DNA from: a virus
Length of the DNA stretch: 50,951 nt
Reading direction: 5' to 3' (one strand)
IMG/VR virus record: IMGVR_UViG_3300009183_000122
Location: 1 to 50,951 of that record
Both the position numbers and the translations under genes were made by a program. The notes below the pieces were generated by a model. That model worked only from the letters and a program-made list of their open reading frames with translations. It searched no databases and was not told where the DNA came from. Below are positions 29,518 to 37,356 of this stretch, one piece after another (position 1 is the stretch's first letter; each line of letters starts with the position of its first letter).

Positions 29518-31800
29518 TTAATTAGTTGCACAATACCCACCAACTACTACAGTGATTATAACAAAACTTGATGTTGATGTTGGTACGGAACTTGAACACG
29601 TTTTATTATACTTTTGAGAATTAATAGTTTGTATTATTGGTAAACCTGTGCCACAGTCGGTATATGTATATGTTAAAGGTTGAATAAAAGTGTTATTTAT
29701 TAAGTATTGTATACAAGCAGGACGTGTTAATGTAGGTGTTGGTGTTGGCGTACCTGTTGGTGTTGGTGTTGGTGTTTGAGTGTTTACAATTAAACATTGT
29801 GAACAATACCCTTCAGATTCAGGACCTAAAATATTTGTTAAAACTATAGTACTAACACCACCAATATCACTTACAAATCCATCATACACAACACAAGTAG
29901 ATATACCATTAATAAATGATTCATATACATATCCTTTATCTGGTGTATTACCTAAAGGATCTAAAACAACATCTGTTGTGTAATATAAGAACCCTGTATT
30001 ACATTCTTTAAAACGTTTACTACCATTACATATAATATAATCGTCAAACGTGTTAAACACGACTGACCCATCAAAATTACAATTATATTGTGGTGATGGG
30101 GTTGGAGTTGCAATCATTTTACCACTTGTTGCGGTAGGTGTCGGTGTTAATACATTTGCAGTTACCGATATTCCTTTACCACCACAAATTTCAGTTGCGG
30201 TAGGTGTTTGGGTTGGTGTAGGTGTTGGAGTTCCAGTTACGGTTGCCGTCGGGGTTAAAGGTAACTCACAATCAAACGCAGCTTCAAAAGATATTGGTTG
30301 ACAATATTGTGTTGGTGTTGGAGTTGGAGTAGGACAAGATCCATTAGTGAAAAAATCATCACATAAATCAGGACAATCAGTATTACAAGGTGATGGACCA
30401 AATAAATAACAATCACCATCTAATGAGTCTGACAAACACCAACGATTGCTATCTGATGAAAAATAAATAACTAAACCATTTGTTTGACCAAGCCAAAAAA
30501 GTTGTTCATTCCATGTACCACCACTAATATATGTATCATCATAAGCAATGTCACCTGTTGAAATACAATAAGATTCATAAGGACATATAATTGGTGGTTC
30601 GGGGCAAATATCGCAAAAATTATATTTAACACAGGTATTATCACAAGAATTATAAATATAACCTGATGAGCAAGTGTAACCTGAAGTTGAATATACACCA
30701 GCATTAGATTGTACTAAAGTTGCTTGGGTTTTACCCGACGATGTAAATAAAATATTAAGATCCGAATATAATGTTGCGGAATTTAATTCGGGTAATGTGT
30801 TATCATAAATTTCACAACCAAAACCACCATATGAATCATCATTTCGGCCATATAATTCAATAATGTGGTTACCTGAATTCAAAGTTAACGGGTAAATATT
30901 CCATCTTTTATATGTCTTACCCGCGGAGTCCCAATATGTTGATAAACTAGAGTCAACAATTGTGGTACCATCAATTTTTAATTTAAAATCATTATCACCA
31001 CCAATACCTATATAATATGTTTTTGTTTCTTCTATATCAATACATTGACTGAAACCAAGCCATACATCATATGGAGGTGCGACAGTTGGATAACTAACAG
31101 TCCATACACCACATCTATTTAATGGGCCACCAGTGGTATTAAATAAGGGATTATCCCATAAAGTATTTGAAGGTAATAGTACATAATCACCACCACCTGG
31201 GTTCGTAAAACCTAAAATACTATAACCTGGATTATAAACAAATGACCCATATACACTATATTGTGAATACCCTATATCAACAAAAGATATTGGTGTTAAA
31301 GGAGCGGTTGCGGAAACAACCTCCAATGAATAACACTGAGTTTCACTATAAGCCGAATAACTTGGGCCGCATTCTATACAACTACCTGTACAAATTGTTG
31401 TTGGGGTAGGTGTTGGAGTAGGTGTTGATGTTAATACAGGTGTTGATATTGTTGCCGTTGGTGTTAGTGTTGGTGTTAGTGTTGGTGTCGGTGTTGGAGT
31501 ACTTGTTTCTCTTGATGATGATGTTGTTGGTGTTGGTGTTGTTGTTAGTGTTGGGGTTGGGGTATTAGTTAAACAAGGATCAATATCGTCTATTCCTCCT
31601 TTAATATGATCAAGGTGGTAAAGATTAGTGCCGTTAGAATACCATGATAAATCAGTTGCCTGAGTTGAACAACCAGGGTTTGTATATAACATTTGTCCAA
31701 TACTTAAACTATTACCATAAAGGGTAAGAGTAAATGGTCCTGAACACAACCCTGTTGGAGATGCGTTTCCAACTGTAAACGTTCCTAAATTAACACACAT
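29518..31800 (-). CDS. Minus-strand adhesin / fibre protein with PA14-like domain and Thr/Pro linkers
   Basis: A 760-residue modular protein. Order: N-terminal module of about 75 residues with LYTNPGCSTQATDLSWYSNG, similar to the tip module of the 1126-residue fibre; a Thr/Pro linker (about 80-140); a PA14-like domain (about 160-335) with TYYIGIGGDNDFKLKIDG and a following NHIIELYGRND; Cys-rich segments; a module (YCISTGDIAYDDTYISGG to LFGPSP, about 415-480) related to one in the 441-residue fibre; several PTPTPT linkers; and a C-terminal Cys-containing part. PA14 domains commonly bind carbohydrate. No signal peptide is visible, so it is more likely a virion component than a secreted protein. 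Its minus orientation opposite the other fibres is odd. Confidence 0.65.
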   Translation of the reverse strand: MCVNLGTFTVGNASPTGLCSGPFTLTLYGNSLSIGQMLYTNPGCSTQATDLSWYSNGTNLYHLDHIKGGIDDIDPCLTNTPTPTLTTTPTPTTSSSRETSTPTPTPTLTPTLTPTATISTPVLTSTPTPTPTPTTICTGSCIECGPSYSAYSETQCYSLEVVSATAPLTPISFVDIGYSQYSVYGSFVYNPGYSILGFTNPGGGDYVLLPSNTLWDNPLFNTTGGPLNRCGVWTVSYPTVAPPYDVWLGFSQCIDIEETKTYYIGIGGDNDFKLKIDGTTIVDSSLSTYWDSAGKTYKRWNIYPLTLNSGNHIIELYGRNDDSYGGFGCEIYDNTLPELNSATLYSDLNILFTSSGKTQATLVQSNAGVYSTSGYTCSSGYIYNSCDNTCVKYNFCDICPEPPIICPYESYCISTGDIAYDDTYISGGTWNEQLFWLGQTNGLVIYFSSDSNRWCLSDSLDGDCYLFGPSPCNTDCPDLCDDFFTNGSCPTPTPTPTQYCQPISFEAAFDCELPLTPTATVTGTPTPTPTQTPTATEICGGKGISVTANVLTPTPTATSGKMIATPTPSPQYNCNFDGSVVFNTFDDYIICNGSKRFKECNTGFLYYTTDVVLDPLGNTPDKGYVYESFINGISTCVVYDGFVSDIGGVSTIVLTNILGPESEGYCSQCLIVNTQTPTPTPTGTPTPTPTLTRPACIQYLINNTFIQPLTYTYTDCGTGLPIIQTINSQKYNKTCSSSVPTSTSSFVIITVVVGGYCATN
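31397..31565 (-). repeat. Thr/Pro-encoding tandem repeat in the minus-strand adhesin
   Basis: Degenerate repeats of ACACCAACA-type triplets read on the minus strand, encoding PTPTPT. Smaller patches lie near 29725-29782, 30085-30260 and 30305-30340. They are inverted relative to the repeats at 22.6-23.4 kb. Confidence 0.8.
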
Positions 31801-32021
31801 TATAAATTAATATTTTCTATTATCACACAATCATTATCATCAATCACTTTAACCACAAAACTTGTAAATGAGGAAAAAATTGATGGAATCATAAAAGAAT
31901 ACGGTAAATTACCACTATTGATAGTTGATACATAAATACAAGTTGTGTATCCTGTATCACATACGTAAACATCATAAGGTGATATTCCGGTAATAGAAGT
32001 GATTGTAATGTTTGTATCCAT
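31800..32021 (-). CDS. Small protein upstream of the minus-strand adhesin
   Basis: A 73-residue protein whose stop shares a base with the ATG of the adhesin gene (TAATG on the minus strand), indicating coupling. It is beta-type in pattern (ITITSITGISPYDVYVCDTG) with two Cys residues and no membrane helix. It resembles a single small Ig-like module, similar in style to the N-terminal parts of SprB-type fibres. It may be a fibre base or chaperone for the adhesin. No family was recognised. Confidence 0.6.
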   Translation of the reverse strand: MDTNITITSITGISPYDVYVCDTGYTTCIYVSTINSGNLPYSFMIPSIFSSFTSFVVKVIDDNDCVIIENINL

Positions 32022-32039
32022 ATATTTTTATTCTATTGT

Positions 32040-32046
32040 ATAAATA
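32040..32046 (-). promoter_or_regulatory. Putative late promoter motif TATTTAT for the minus-strand adhesin pair
   Basis: On the minus strand the sequence ACTATATTTATAC contains TATTTAT 18 bases upstream of the ATG at 32021. It is the minus-strand equivalent of the motif found before + strand late genes. Confidence 0.42.
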
Positions 32047-32107
32047 TAGTGGGAATGAAAAACTTGTGAAGTTGATTAACCGAATTAATTTACCTATATT
32101 ACTAAAG

Positions 32108-33007
32108 ATGGAAGAAAATGATGCGATTGTTGAATTATTGGAGGACCTTTTAGGTGACCACGGACTGCACTACCCCAATAAGGGTCAGATATCTTTCAAT
32201 TGCCCTGTCTGTGATGATGATAGAAATAAACATAATTTAGAAATAAATTACGTAAACAATGTTTATAAATGTTGGTCTTGTGGTGATGTGGATGGTACTC
32301 ACGGATCTTTGGGAAAACTTTTTGATAAGTACGGAAACAAGAAATTAAAGAAACTATATAATGTCTTAAAACCTGAGACGGTACAACCAAGACAAAAAAG
32401 AACAAAAAAATTAACACTTCCTGAAGGGTTCACGTTATTTACGGAGTCAAGTCCGGTATACCCAGTAAGAAGACAAGCATATAATTATTTAAAAAGTAGG
32501 GGAATAACAGATGAAATCATTAAGAAATATAATATTGGCTTTTGTGATCGTGGTAGTCATACAGGTCGCATTGTCGTCCCATCATATAATAGTGAAGGAG
32601 AATTAAATTATTATGTTGCTCGTAGTTGGGACACAAAAAGTAAATTTAAATATAAAAACCCTGAGGCAGAGAAAGATATAATAATCTTCAATGAAAGATT
32701 GATTGATTGGGATAAAGACATCTATTTGGTTGAAGGTGTATTTGACGGATTCTTCTTGGATAATTCAATTCCGATGTTAGGTAAACATATGTCGGAAATT
32801 CTATTTGAAAAAATATATATGAAATCTAAGGGAGACGTTATTATTGCTTTAGACGGTGATGCTTGGGATAATGCAATTAAACTATATCGTGAACTTAATG
32901 GTGGTGAGTTATATGAACGAATTAAGATTGTTCATTTACCTATGGACCAAGATGTATGTGATTTAAGAGGGAATATAAACGAATACTTCGTAAAATTAAA
33001 AGATTAA
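32108..33007 (+). CDS. DnaG-type DNA primase
   Basis: A primase of about 299 residues that should make RNA primers at the fork with the helicase at the left end of the window. A zinc-binding domain has Cys32, Cys35, Cys55 and Cys58 (CPVC and CWSC) and a TOPRIM domain shows DIYLVEGVFDG and IIALDGDAWDNA with the catalytic Glu and DxD acidic residues. An open frame extends upstream to 32012, but that stretch would overlap the divergent minus-strand gene and reads as hydrophobic filler, so the ATG at 32108 (MEENDAIVEL) is preferred. The TAATG overlap with the next gene indicates an operon. Confidence 0.87.
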   Translation: MEENDAIVELLEDLLGDHGLHYPNKGQISFNCPVCDDDRNKHNLEINYVNNVYKCWSCGDVDGTHGSLGKLFDKYGNKKLKKLYNVLKPETVQPRQKRTKKLTLPEGFTLFTESSPVYPVRRQAYNYLKSRGITDEIIKKYNIGFCDRGSHTGRIVVPSYNSEGELNYYVARSWDTKSKFKYKNPEAEKDIIIFNERLIDWDKDIYLVEGVFDGFFLDNSIPMLGKHMSEILFEKIYMKSKGDVIIALDGDAWDNAIKLYRELNGGELYERIKIVHLPMDQDVCDLRGNINEYFVKLKD

Positions 33008-33861
33008 TGGATTTAAAAAAAATATCTGAAGAGATCAGAGAAATCATATCAGAAAAACAAAAAGAGTTTCAATTAACATTTGAGGAAGATACTCACAAAT
33101 ATACTATGTTAGATATAACTGGTAAATTAAGAGATGATTTCCCGTCTGTTTCTAAATTGATGAAATATTTCTATACGGAATTTGATTCTGAAGGAATTTC
33201 ATTTAGGAAAGCGAATGGTGATCCTTATGAACAACAACGATTATTGGAAGAATGGGCGGCTGCTGGAACATACTCAACAAACATGGGTTCTCGTGTTCAC
33301 TTCTTATTAGAGAAACATACATTAGAAGAATTTGGTATTGGTAAAGAAGTGAGACAACCAATTTATGAATGTGATGCAGAACAGATTGTAAAAGGTGATA
33401 CTATGGTTGTTGCTGGCAAACAATACATTGATTTACTTAAAGAACGTAATTGTATATTACTTGATACGGAGATGGTTTTAGGTCACCCTGAATTGGGATA
33501 TACAGGACAACCAGATAAGGTATGGTTAATTATTGGTACAAATGGTGATCTTGGTATTTTGATTACGGATTGGAAAACAAACAAACCTAAAAACTTTGAA
33601 AAGAATAAGTTTACAAAACCAATGAAGAAACCATTTGAAGATTTACCTGATAATGCTCTTGGTCACTACAACACACAATTACCATTTTATGGTAAACTAT
33701 TATTAAAGATGTTGGAAGGAACAAAATATGAGAATATCAAACTGATGGGTTGTATTGTTGTGTTATTAACGGAAGAAAGAGAATTTGTTGAACATAGAGT
33801 CGCAAAAAAAACTATTAATACAATTCTTGAAATGGATATGAAAAAGTATTTGACAAAATAA
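33007..33861 (+). CDS. PD-(D/E)XK nuclease, RecB/Cas4-like
   Basis: A 284-residue protein with the core of a RecB-type nuclease: His98 in GSRVHFLLE, Glu155 in LLDTEMVL, Asp170 in GQPDKVWLI, the ITDWKTN motif (Asp188, Lys190) and QLPFYGKLL (Gln224, Tyr228) of motif QxxxY. All expected active-site residues are present. Such nucleases in phages act in recombination, DNA end processing or degradation of host DNA. It overlaps the primase stop by one base, so it is made with the replication proteins. No Fe-S cluster cysteines are evident, which argues against a true Cas4. Confidence 0.82.
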   Translation: MDLKKISEEIREIISEKQKEFQLTFEEDTHKYTMLDITGKLRDDFPSVSKLMKYFYTEFDSEGISFRKANGDPYEQQRLLEEWAAAGTYSTNMGSRVHFLLEKHTLEEFGIGKEVRQPIYECDAEQIVKGDTMVVAGKQYIDLLKERNCILLDTEMVLGHPELGYTGQPDKVWLIIGTNGDLGILITDWKTNKPKNFEKNKFTKPMKKPFEDLPDNALGHYNTQLPFYGKLLLKMLEGTKYENIKLMGCIVVLLTEEREFVEHRVAKKTINTILEMDMKKYLTK

Positions 33862-33883
33862 ATAAATTAAACTATATTATAGT

Positions 33884-33973
33884 ATGGAAATGACAATTAC
33901 ACCAATTTGGTACACCAACACTAGTTGGGACACTGAAAAAATTAAAATAAACGTTAAATATATAATAAAATGA
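33884..33973 (+). CDS. Small unknown protein (29 residues)
   Basis: A 29-codon frame (MEMTITPIWYTNTSWDTEKI at its start). Its TGA overlaps the next ATG in an ATGA junction, a coupling pattern used throughout the window, and the leader is A-rich. Function unknown; a spurious frame is possible. Confidence 0.45.
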   Translation: MEMTITPIWYTNTSWDTEKIKINVKYIIK

Positions 33974-34188
33974 GTGATGATAACATCATAAGACCTAAGA
34001 TTAATCTTAGGGAACAACCAACTATCGTTTGTGAGGAGTGTGGTTCAAGATTCTTCAAAGAAGTAACTATGTTGAAGAAAGTGCCTAAATTGTTAACAGG
34101 AAGTCCGGAAGATACAATCGTACCTTTTCCAACTTATATGTGTAATAGTTGTGGATTCGTAAATGAAGAATTCTTAATTTTTGAATAG
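33970..34188 (+). CDS. Small zinc-ribbon protein
   Basis: A 72-residue protein with two Cys pairs, CEECG (about 19-23) and CNSCG (about 58-62), separated by about 38 residues: the layout of a zinc ribbon. The pattern is common in phage and cellular nucleic-acid-binding proteins. It is coupled upstream by ATGA and is followed by small genes of unknown role. DNA, RNA or protein binding cannot be told apart from the sequence. Confidence 0.68.
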   Translation: MSDDNIIRPKINLREQPTIVCEECGSRFFKEVTMLKKVPKLLTGSPEDTIVPFPTYMCNSCGFVNEEFLIFE

Positions 34189-34202
34189 TGGAAATCGGTA
34201 AA

Positions 34203-34334
34203 ATGACATTAAATGAAGCTTATCCTCACCTTAAAAGTGTGGCATTGGCTTATGGTCTAAACTTAAATAGAGTTAAAGAATTTAGGTTTGCAAGAATTAT
34301 TTTAGTAAACCTATATAATAGAGAATTAGTATGA
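34203..34334 (+). CDS. Small unknown protein (43 residues)
   Basis: An ATG at 34203 opens a 43-residue frame (MTLNEAYPHLKSVALAYGLN at its start); a GTG at 34188 in the same frame would add five residues and overlap the preceding stop. Its TGA overlaps the next ATG (ATGA), so it is probably translated. It looks like one or two helices; the role is unknown. Confidence 0.5.
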   Translation: MTLNEAYPHLKSVALAYGLNLNRVKEFRFARIILVNLYNRELV

Positions 34335-34546
34335 CACATAAAGAATTTTACATTTGGTTAGAAGGTTACTTGTATGGTAAACTTGAAAATAAACACATAG
34401 AAATTACTCCTATTGTAGAAAAAATGGGTCAAGTAAAAGATAATGAATTTAAAAGTAATATGTTACCTTTTCAAAATATACCTATTCCAGTAAATCCATT
34501 TAAATCAGAAGATGATTTGGGATATCCACCAAAAATAGTAATGTAA
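34331..34546 (+). CDS. Unknown small protein
   Basis: A 71-residue protein with an amphipathic N-terminus (THKEFYIWLEGYLYGKLENK) and a Pro-rich C-terminal half (FQNIPIPVNPF). The start HKEFYIWLEGYL resembles short proteins often seen in phage small-gene clusters. No catalytic residues or membrane helix are visible. It is coupled to the small gene upstream through ATGA and lies 2 bases before the acetyltransferase-like gene. Confidence 0.6.
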   Translation: MTHKEFYIWLEGYLYGKLENKHIEITPIVEKMGQVKDNEFKSNMLPFQNIPIPVNPFKSEDDLGYPPKIVM

Positions 34547-34548
34547 TT

Positions 34549-34881
34549 ATGATTGAAGATATTAAAGTTATACACCTTAAGAGTAACGCACAACAACTTG
34601 AAACATGGATTGCCATGTTAAATGGTGAAATTATAGGTCACATATATATGGAACGAGAAGAAAGTAATAAAATAAAATTTTTAGATGCTTGGGTGCACGA
34701 AGAACATAGACTAAAAGGTGTTTTTAGAATGTTGTGGGATACTAGATGGGAATATGTTAAAACCCGTTATAGTGGATTTACTGTATATGCTTGGTGTAAA
34801 CCAGGTTCATTACCATTATTAATTGAAAAAGGATTCACTGAAGGTGAGACATCAACTTATGTTGAAAAAACAATAACATAA
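34549..34881 (+). CDS. GNAT-family N-acetyltransferase-like protein
   Basis: A 110-residue protein with the GNAT strand order: WIAMLNGEIIGHIYME (strands 2-3), KFLDAWVHEEHRLKGV (strand 4 and a degenerate acetyl-CoA loop), a helix (RMLWDTRWEYV) and FTVYAWCKPGSLPLLIEKGF (strand 5, helix and the GF signature near the end). It is short but near-complete for a minimal GNAT. The acetyl-CoA loop lacks the usual R/Q-x-x-G-x-G/A, so activity is uncertain. Phage GNATs have been linked to modification of host proteins; the target here is unknown. Confidence 0.7.
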   Translation: MIEDIKVIHLKSNAQQLETWIAMLNGEIIGHIYMEREESNKIKFLDAWVHEEHRLKGVFRMLWDTRWEYVKTRYSGFTVYAWCKPGSLPLLIEKGFTEGETSTYVEKTIT

Positions 34882-34894
34882 ATAAATTAAAACT

Positions 34895-35230
34895 ATGAAA
34901 AACTTATTAACCATCATTGTTAGTACATCAATTCTTATTGGTATATTTGCGCCCATTATTAATAATAGAGCGAATAACAAATTCAGTGGAGTAATAAAAG
35001 ATAAAGAAAAAATAATTGACAGTCTTAAAAAAAATCCTCATGTAGATACTCTATGGTTATCATTACCTGAAGATTCCATCAAGGTTGAAATAGGAAAACA
35101 ATTAAAAAAAATACAATCCCAAAGGGATAAAAATAAAGCGTTGAAAGAATATATAATTTTCTTAGAAAATGAAAACCAATTTTTAGGTAGTGTTCTTGCA
35201 GAGAAAGAGTTAGAAGACGGTATTGAATAA
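34895..35230 (+). CDS. Small membrane-anchored coiled-coil protein
   Basis: A 111-residue protein with one N-terminal membrane helix (LLTIIVSTSILIGIFAPII, residues 4-22) followed by a basic and then coiled-coil region to the end. The Asn/Arg-rich stretch after the helix suggests a short external or periplasmic segment. This is the layout of an inner-membrane spanin or a membrane-tethered regulator, but it is far from the lysis cassette at 44 kb. The A-rich leader before the ATG is typical of this genome. Function not assigned. Confidence 0.55.
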   Translation: MKNLLTIIVSTSILIGIFAPIINNRANNKFSGVIKDKEKIIDSLKKNPHVDTLWLSLPEDSIKVEIGKQLKKIQSQRDKNKALKEYIIFLENENQFLGSVLAEKELEDGIE

Positions 35231-35257
35231 CAAATAAAGTATTAAAAATTAAAACCT

Positions 35258-35632
35258 ATGAAATCAAGTATAATATTAGCCATCCTTCTGTTTTTTATTA
35301 CATTCACATCTGTATCTCAGATAATAGGAACAACATATAAACTTAATAATATAGAAATTGCACAATTTGATTTACCCACAGAGGTAACATGGTATAATGC
35401 TAAAAGAGAGTGTAACGAATTGGGTAAAGATTGGAGATTACCAACTAAAGAGGAATTAGACGAAATGTATAACAATAAGGATCTTATAGGTAATTTTGTT
35501 AACACTAATTATTGGAGTTCTACAGAGTATAATTCTAATTATGTTTGGATGGAGGTGTTTACACACAGGTCTATTGCGATAACATTAAAAGAAGGACATA
35601 TTAATGCTAGAGCAGTTAAAACAATTAAATAA
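35258..35632 (+). CDS. Secreted DUF1566/Lcl-like domain protein
   Basis: A 124-residue protein with a signal peptide (about 1-20, SSIILAILLFFITFTSVSQ) followed by a domain with DWRLPTKEELDEMY, YWSST and ARAVK. That set (WRLPTxxEL, YWSS, AxxV) marks the DUF1566 / Lcl C-terminal fold, common in Bacteroidota surface proteins. Export through Sec to the periplasm or outer membrane is expected. A phage could use it to alter the infected-cell surface, but this is inference. It is preceded by an A-rich leader and followed by a 109-base gap. Confidence 0.72.
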   Translation: MKSSIILAILLFFITFTSVSQIIGTTYKLNNIEIAQFDLPTEVTWYNAKRECNELGKDWRLPTKEELDEMYNNKDLIGNFVNTNYWSSTEYNSNYVWMEVFTHRSIAITLKEGHINARAVKTIK

Positions 35633-35633
35633 T

Positions 35634-35690
35634 ATGATATATAAATTAAGATACAAATTATTAAAATATATTTTAAGAAAACTTAGATAA
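35634..35690 (+). CDS. Possible tiny basic peptide (18 residues)
   Basis: A frame with sequence MIYKLRYKLLKYILRKLR and a net charge of about +8, in the gap between two genes. Such Lys/Arg/Leu-rich amphipathic peptides can be membrane-active, but AT-rich DNA yields such frames by chance. Reported with low confidence. Confidence 0.2.
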   Translation: MIYKLRYKLLKYILRKLR

Positions 35691-35740
35691 CCAAAATTTT
35701 TTTTGTGTATTGAAGATATAAAAATAAAACAATATAAATA

Positions 35741-35956
35741 ATGAAAAGATACCCCGCATTATTCATTAAATGGTTATCTAACCGTTTTGGATACAAAATA
35801 GGAATGATTAAAATTGATGGTAATAGGAAAAATGATAGAGGAAAATCTTTCATACCTCACACAATAATTGAGGGTGATTTAGAGATATTGAGATATTTGG
35901 ATATCTCAGGATACCTCTTTAAAAAAGAACCATTTAATAGAAGTAAAAATGATTAA
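35741..35956 (+). CDS. Unknown small protein upstream of gp47-like nuclease
   Basis: A 71-residue basic protein (KRYPALFIKWLSNRFGYKIG at its start) with no membrane segment or recognised domain. Its stop overlaps the start of the gp47-like gene by 8 bases (starts at 35949), suggesting coupled translation with the recombination nuclease. A 50-base AT-rich leader with a run of eight T precedes it. A DNA-binding or nuclease-modulating role is possible but not shown. Confidence 0.55.
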   Translation: MKRYPALFIKWLSNRFGYKIGMIKIDGNRKNDRGKSFIPHTIIEGDLEILRYLDISGYLFKKEPFNRSKND

Positions 35957-36728
35957 AACTTTAGTACACTTTTCTGATTTACATATCAGATTATATAAAG
36001 ATCACGACTTATACCGATCAATATTGGAAACGGCAATTGAACAATGGAAAGAATTGTCTCCTGACCGTATTATATTTACGGGTGATTTAGTTCATTCTAA
36101 AAACCAAATGACACCTGAACTTATTGAATTTGTTGCTTGGATTTTAACTGAATGTTCATCAATTGCTAAAACAATTATTATACCAGGTAACCACGACTTT
36201 TTGGTAAATAATACCGAAAGATTGGACGCACTTACACCTATCATTAACTCTTTAAATAATCATAATATTGTATACTACAGAGATAGAGGTGTGTATGAGG
36301 ATGATAACATTAGTTGGTGTGTATATTCACAATACCAAGGAAATATTCCTCCTGATATTATTGAAGGTAAGGGTAGAAAAATTGGGTTATTTCACGGACC
36401 TATTTCAGGTTTAAAAACAGATCTTGGATTTGAGTTTGGTGAAGAGGCGTATGATATTGAAAAGTTTGATGGGTTGGAAACCGTATTATGTGGTGATATT
36501 CATAAACGAGCTGAGTTCCAAATTAAAGGAGGTAAAGGTTATATGATTGGATCAACCATTCAAAACAACATTGGCGAAAGTATAGGTAGACATGGATATG
36601 GTATATATGATGTTGAAACAAAGGAGTATAATTATACTGATTTACCTAATCCAAAACCATTTTTAAAGTTCTCCATTAAATCATTTGAAGATATTGAGAA
36701 TGGAACAGAAAGACTCCAAAATATTTAA
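35949..36728 (+). CDS. Recombination endonuclease subunit, T4 gp47 / SbcD-like
   Basis: A 259-residue metallophosphoesterase of the Mre11/SbcD/gp47 family that forms the nuclease half of a complex with gp46 and processes DNA ends for recombination-dependent replication. The metal-binding motifs are in order: SDLHIR (residues 9-14), FTGDLVH (about 45), PGNHDF (about 83), a HGP motif (about 150) and GDIHK (about 183). It is shorter than T4 gp47 (339) and ends soon after the catalytic core, so the capping domain is reduced. The gp46-like gene lies about 1.3 kb downstream rather than adjacent. The next gene overlaps its last 29 bases. Confidence 0.88.
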   Translation: MIKTLVHFSDLHIRLYKDHDLYRSILETAIEQWKELSPDRIIFTGDLVHSKNQMTPELIEFVAWILTECSSIAKTIIIPGNHDFLVNNTERLDALTPIINSLNNHNIVYYRDRGVYEDDNISWCVYSQYQGNIPPDIIEGKGRKIGLFHGPISGLKTDLGFEFGEEAYDIEKFDGLETVLCGDIHKRAEFQIKGGKGYMIGSTIQNNIGESIGRHGYGIYDVETKEYNYTDLPNPKPFLKFSIKSFEDIENGTERLQNI

Positions 36729-37356
36729 TAAAGAAACTCTCAGCAGCGTTGAGAGTTTTTGTGAACTCAATAATATTGAGGATAAGGAAGATTTCATCTA
36801 CCTTTGTTTCAAACAAGGTTTTGACATTAAGAAGTTTGGTCTTTTGGGAGAAACACTTAATGAAGGTGAAAAACACTTAAAAACGGGTGGGATTGAAGAA
36901 AAACGGGTGGAAATTGAGGTAATACGAGAAATACGGGTGGAAGTACCAGTTGAGAAGATAGTTGAACGAATTGTTAATGTAACTGATGATACTAAAATAA
37001 ATGAACTGTTGTTAAAAATACAACAGTTGGAAAATGTCACAGAAGATGTCACAGAAATAGAATGTATTTGTGACAAAAATATTGAAAATGAACTTGGCGA
37101 AAAAATTGCCAAGTTGGAAGAGGAAATGTCTAAAAAGGATGAAGAATTAGACGAACTTAGACGTAATTTAGACATTCCTGTAACAAATAATAAGTTAAAT
37201 ATGTTACAAGATACTTTACAGAATTTAAGAAATGACTTATCATTGAAGAACGATAAAATAAATGAATTAGAAAAAATAAACCAGGAACTACAAAGAACGG
37301 CAAATTTACAAAACGCCATTTATATGAAAGGTTCCAATTTAAATAGTAGAATATGA
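36700..37356 (+). CDS. Long coiled-coil protein
   Basis: A protein of about 218 residues starting at the ATG at 36700 (the in-frame upstream start codon at 36685 is TTG). An N-terminal helical domain (MEQKDSKIFNKETLSSVESF) is followed by Val/Glu/Ile-rich repeats (VEVPVEKIVERIV, about 80-95) and then heptad-rich coiled coils to the end. It begins within the gp47-like gene, so it is coupled to it. A terminator-like hairpin (36734-36760) lies inside its early codons. Similar VEKIVE heptads occur in the membrane protein at 42.9 kb. Function unknown; a scaffold or partner of the gp46/gp47 complex is one possibility. Confidence 0.6.
   Translation: MEQKDSKIFNKETLSSVESFCELNNIEDKEDFIYLCFKQGFDIKKFGLLGETLNEGEKHLKTGGIEEKRVEIEVIREIRVEVPVEKIVERIVNVTDDTKINELLLKIQQLENVTEDVTEIECICDKNIENELGEKIAKLEEEMSKKDEELDELRRNLDIPVTNNKLNMLQDTLQNLRNDLSLKNDKINELEKINQELQRTANLQNAIYMKGSNLNSRI
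36734..36760 (+). terminator. Terminator-like hairpin inside the start of the coiled-coil gene
   Basis: AAACTCTCA (36734-36742) pairs with TGAGAGTTT (36750-36758) around loop GCAGCGT and is followed by TT. It lies 6 bases after the gp47-like stop, where a terminator might be expected, but it is also coding for the downstream gene. Confidence 0.5.

Noticed and set aside
20452-31800. Diversity-generating retroelement acting on fibres
   Set aside because: No reverse transcriptase gene and no template/variable repeat pair with adenine-biased differences were seen.
32012-32107. N-terminal extension of the primase
   Set aside because: It overlaps the divergent minus-strand gene and its promoter-like motif, and reads as hydrophobic filler; the ATG at 32108 fits the family start better.
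36798-37319. 173-residue minus-strand frame opposite the coiled-coil gene
   Set aside because: It is Ser/Phe-rich, the usual antisense image of a Glu/Lys-rich coiled coil, and lacks a leader or neighbours on that strand.
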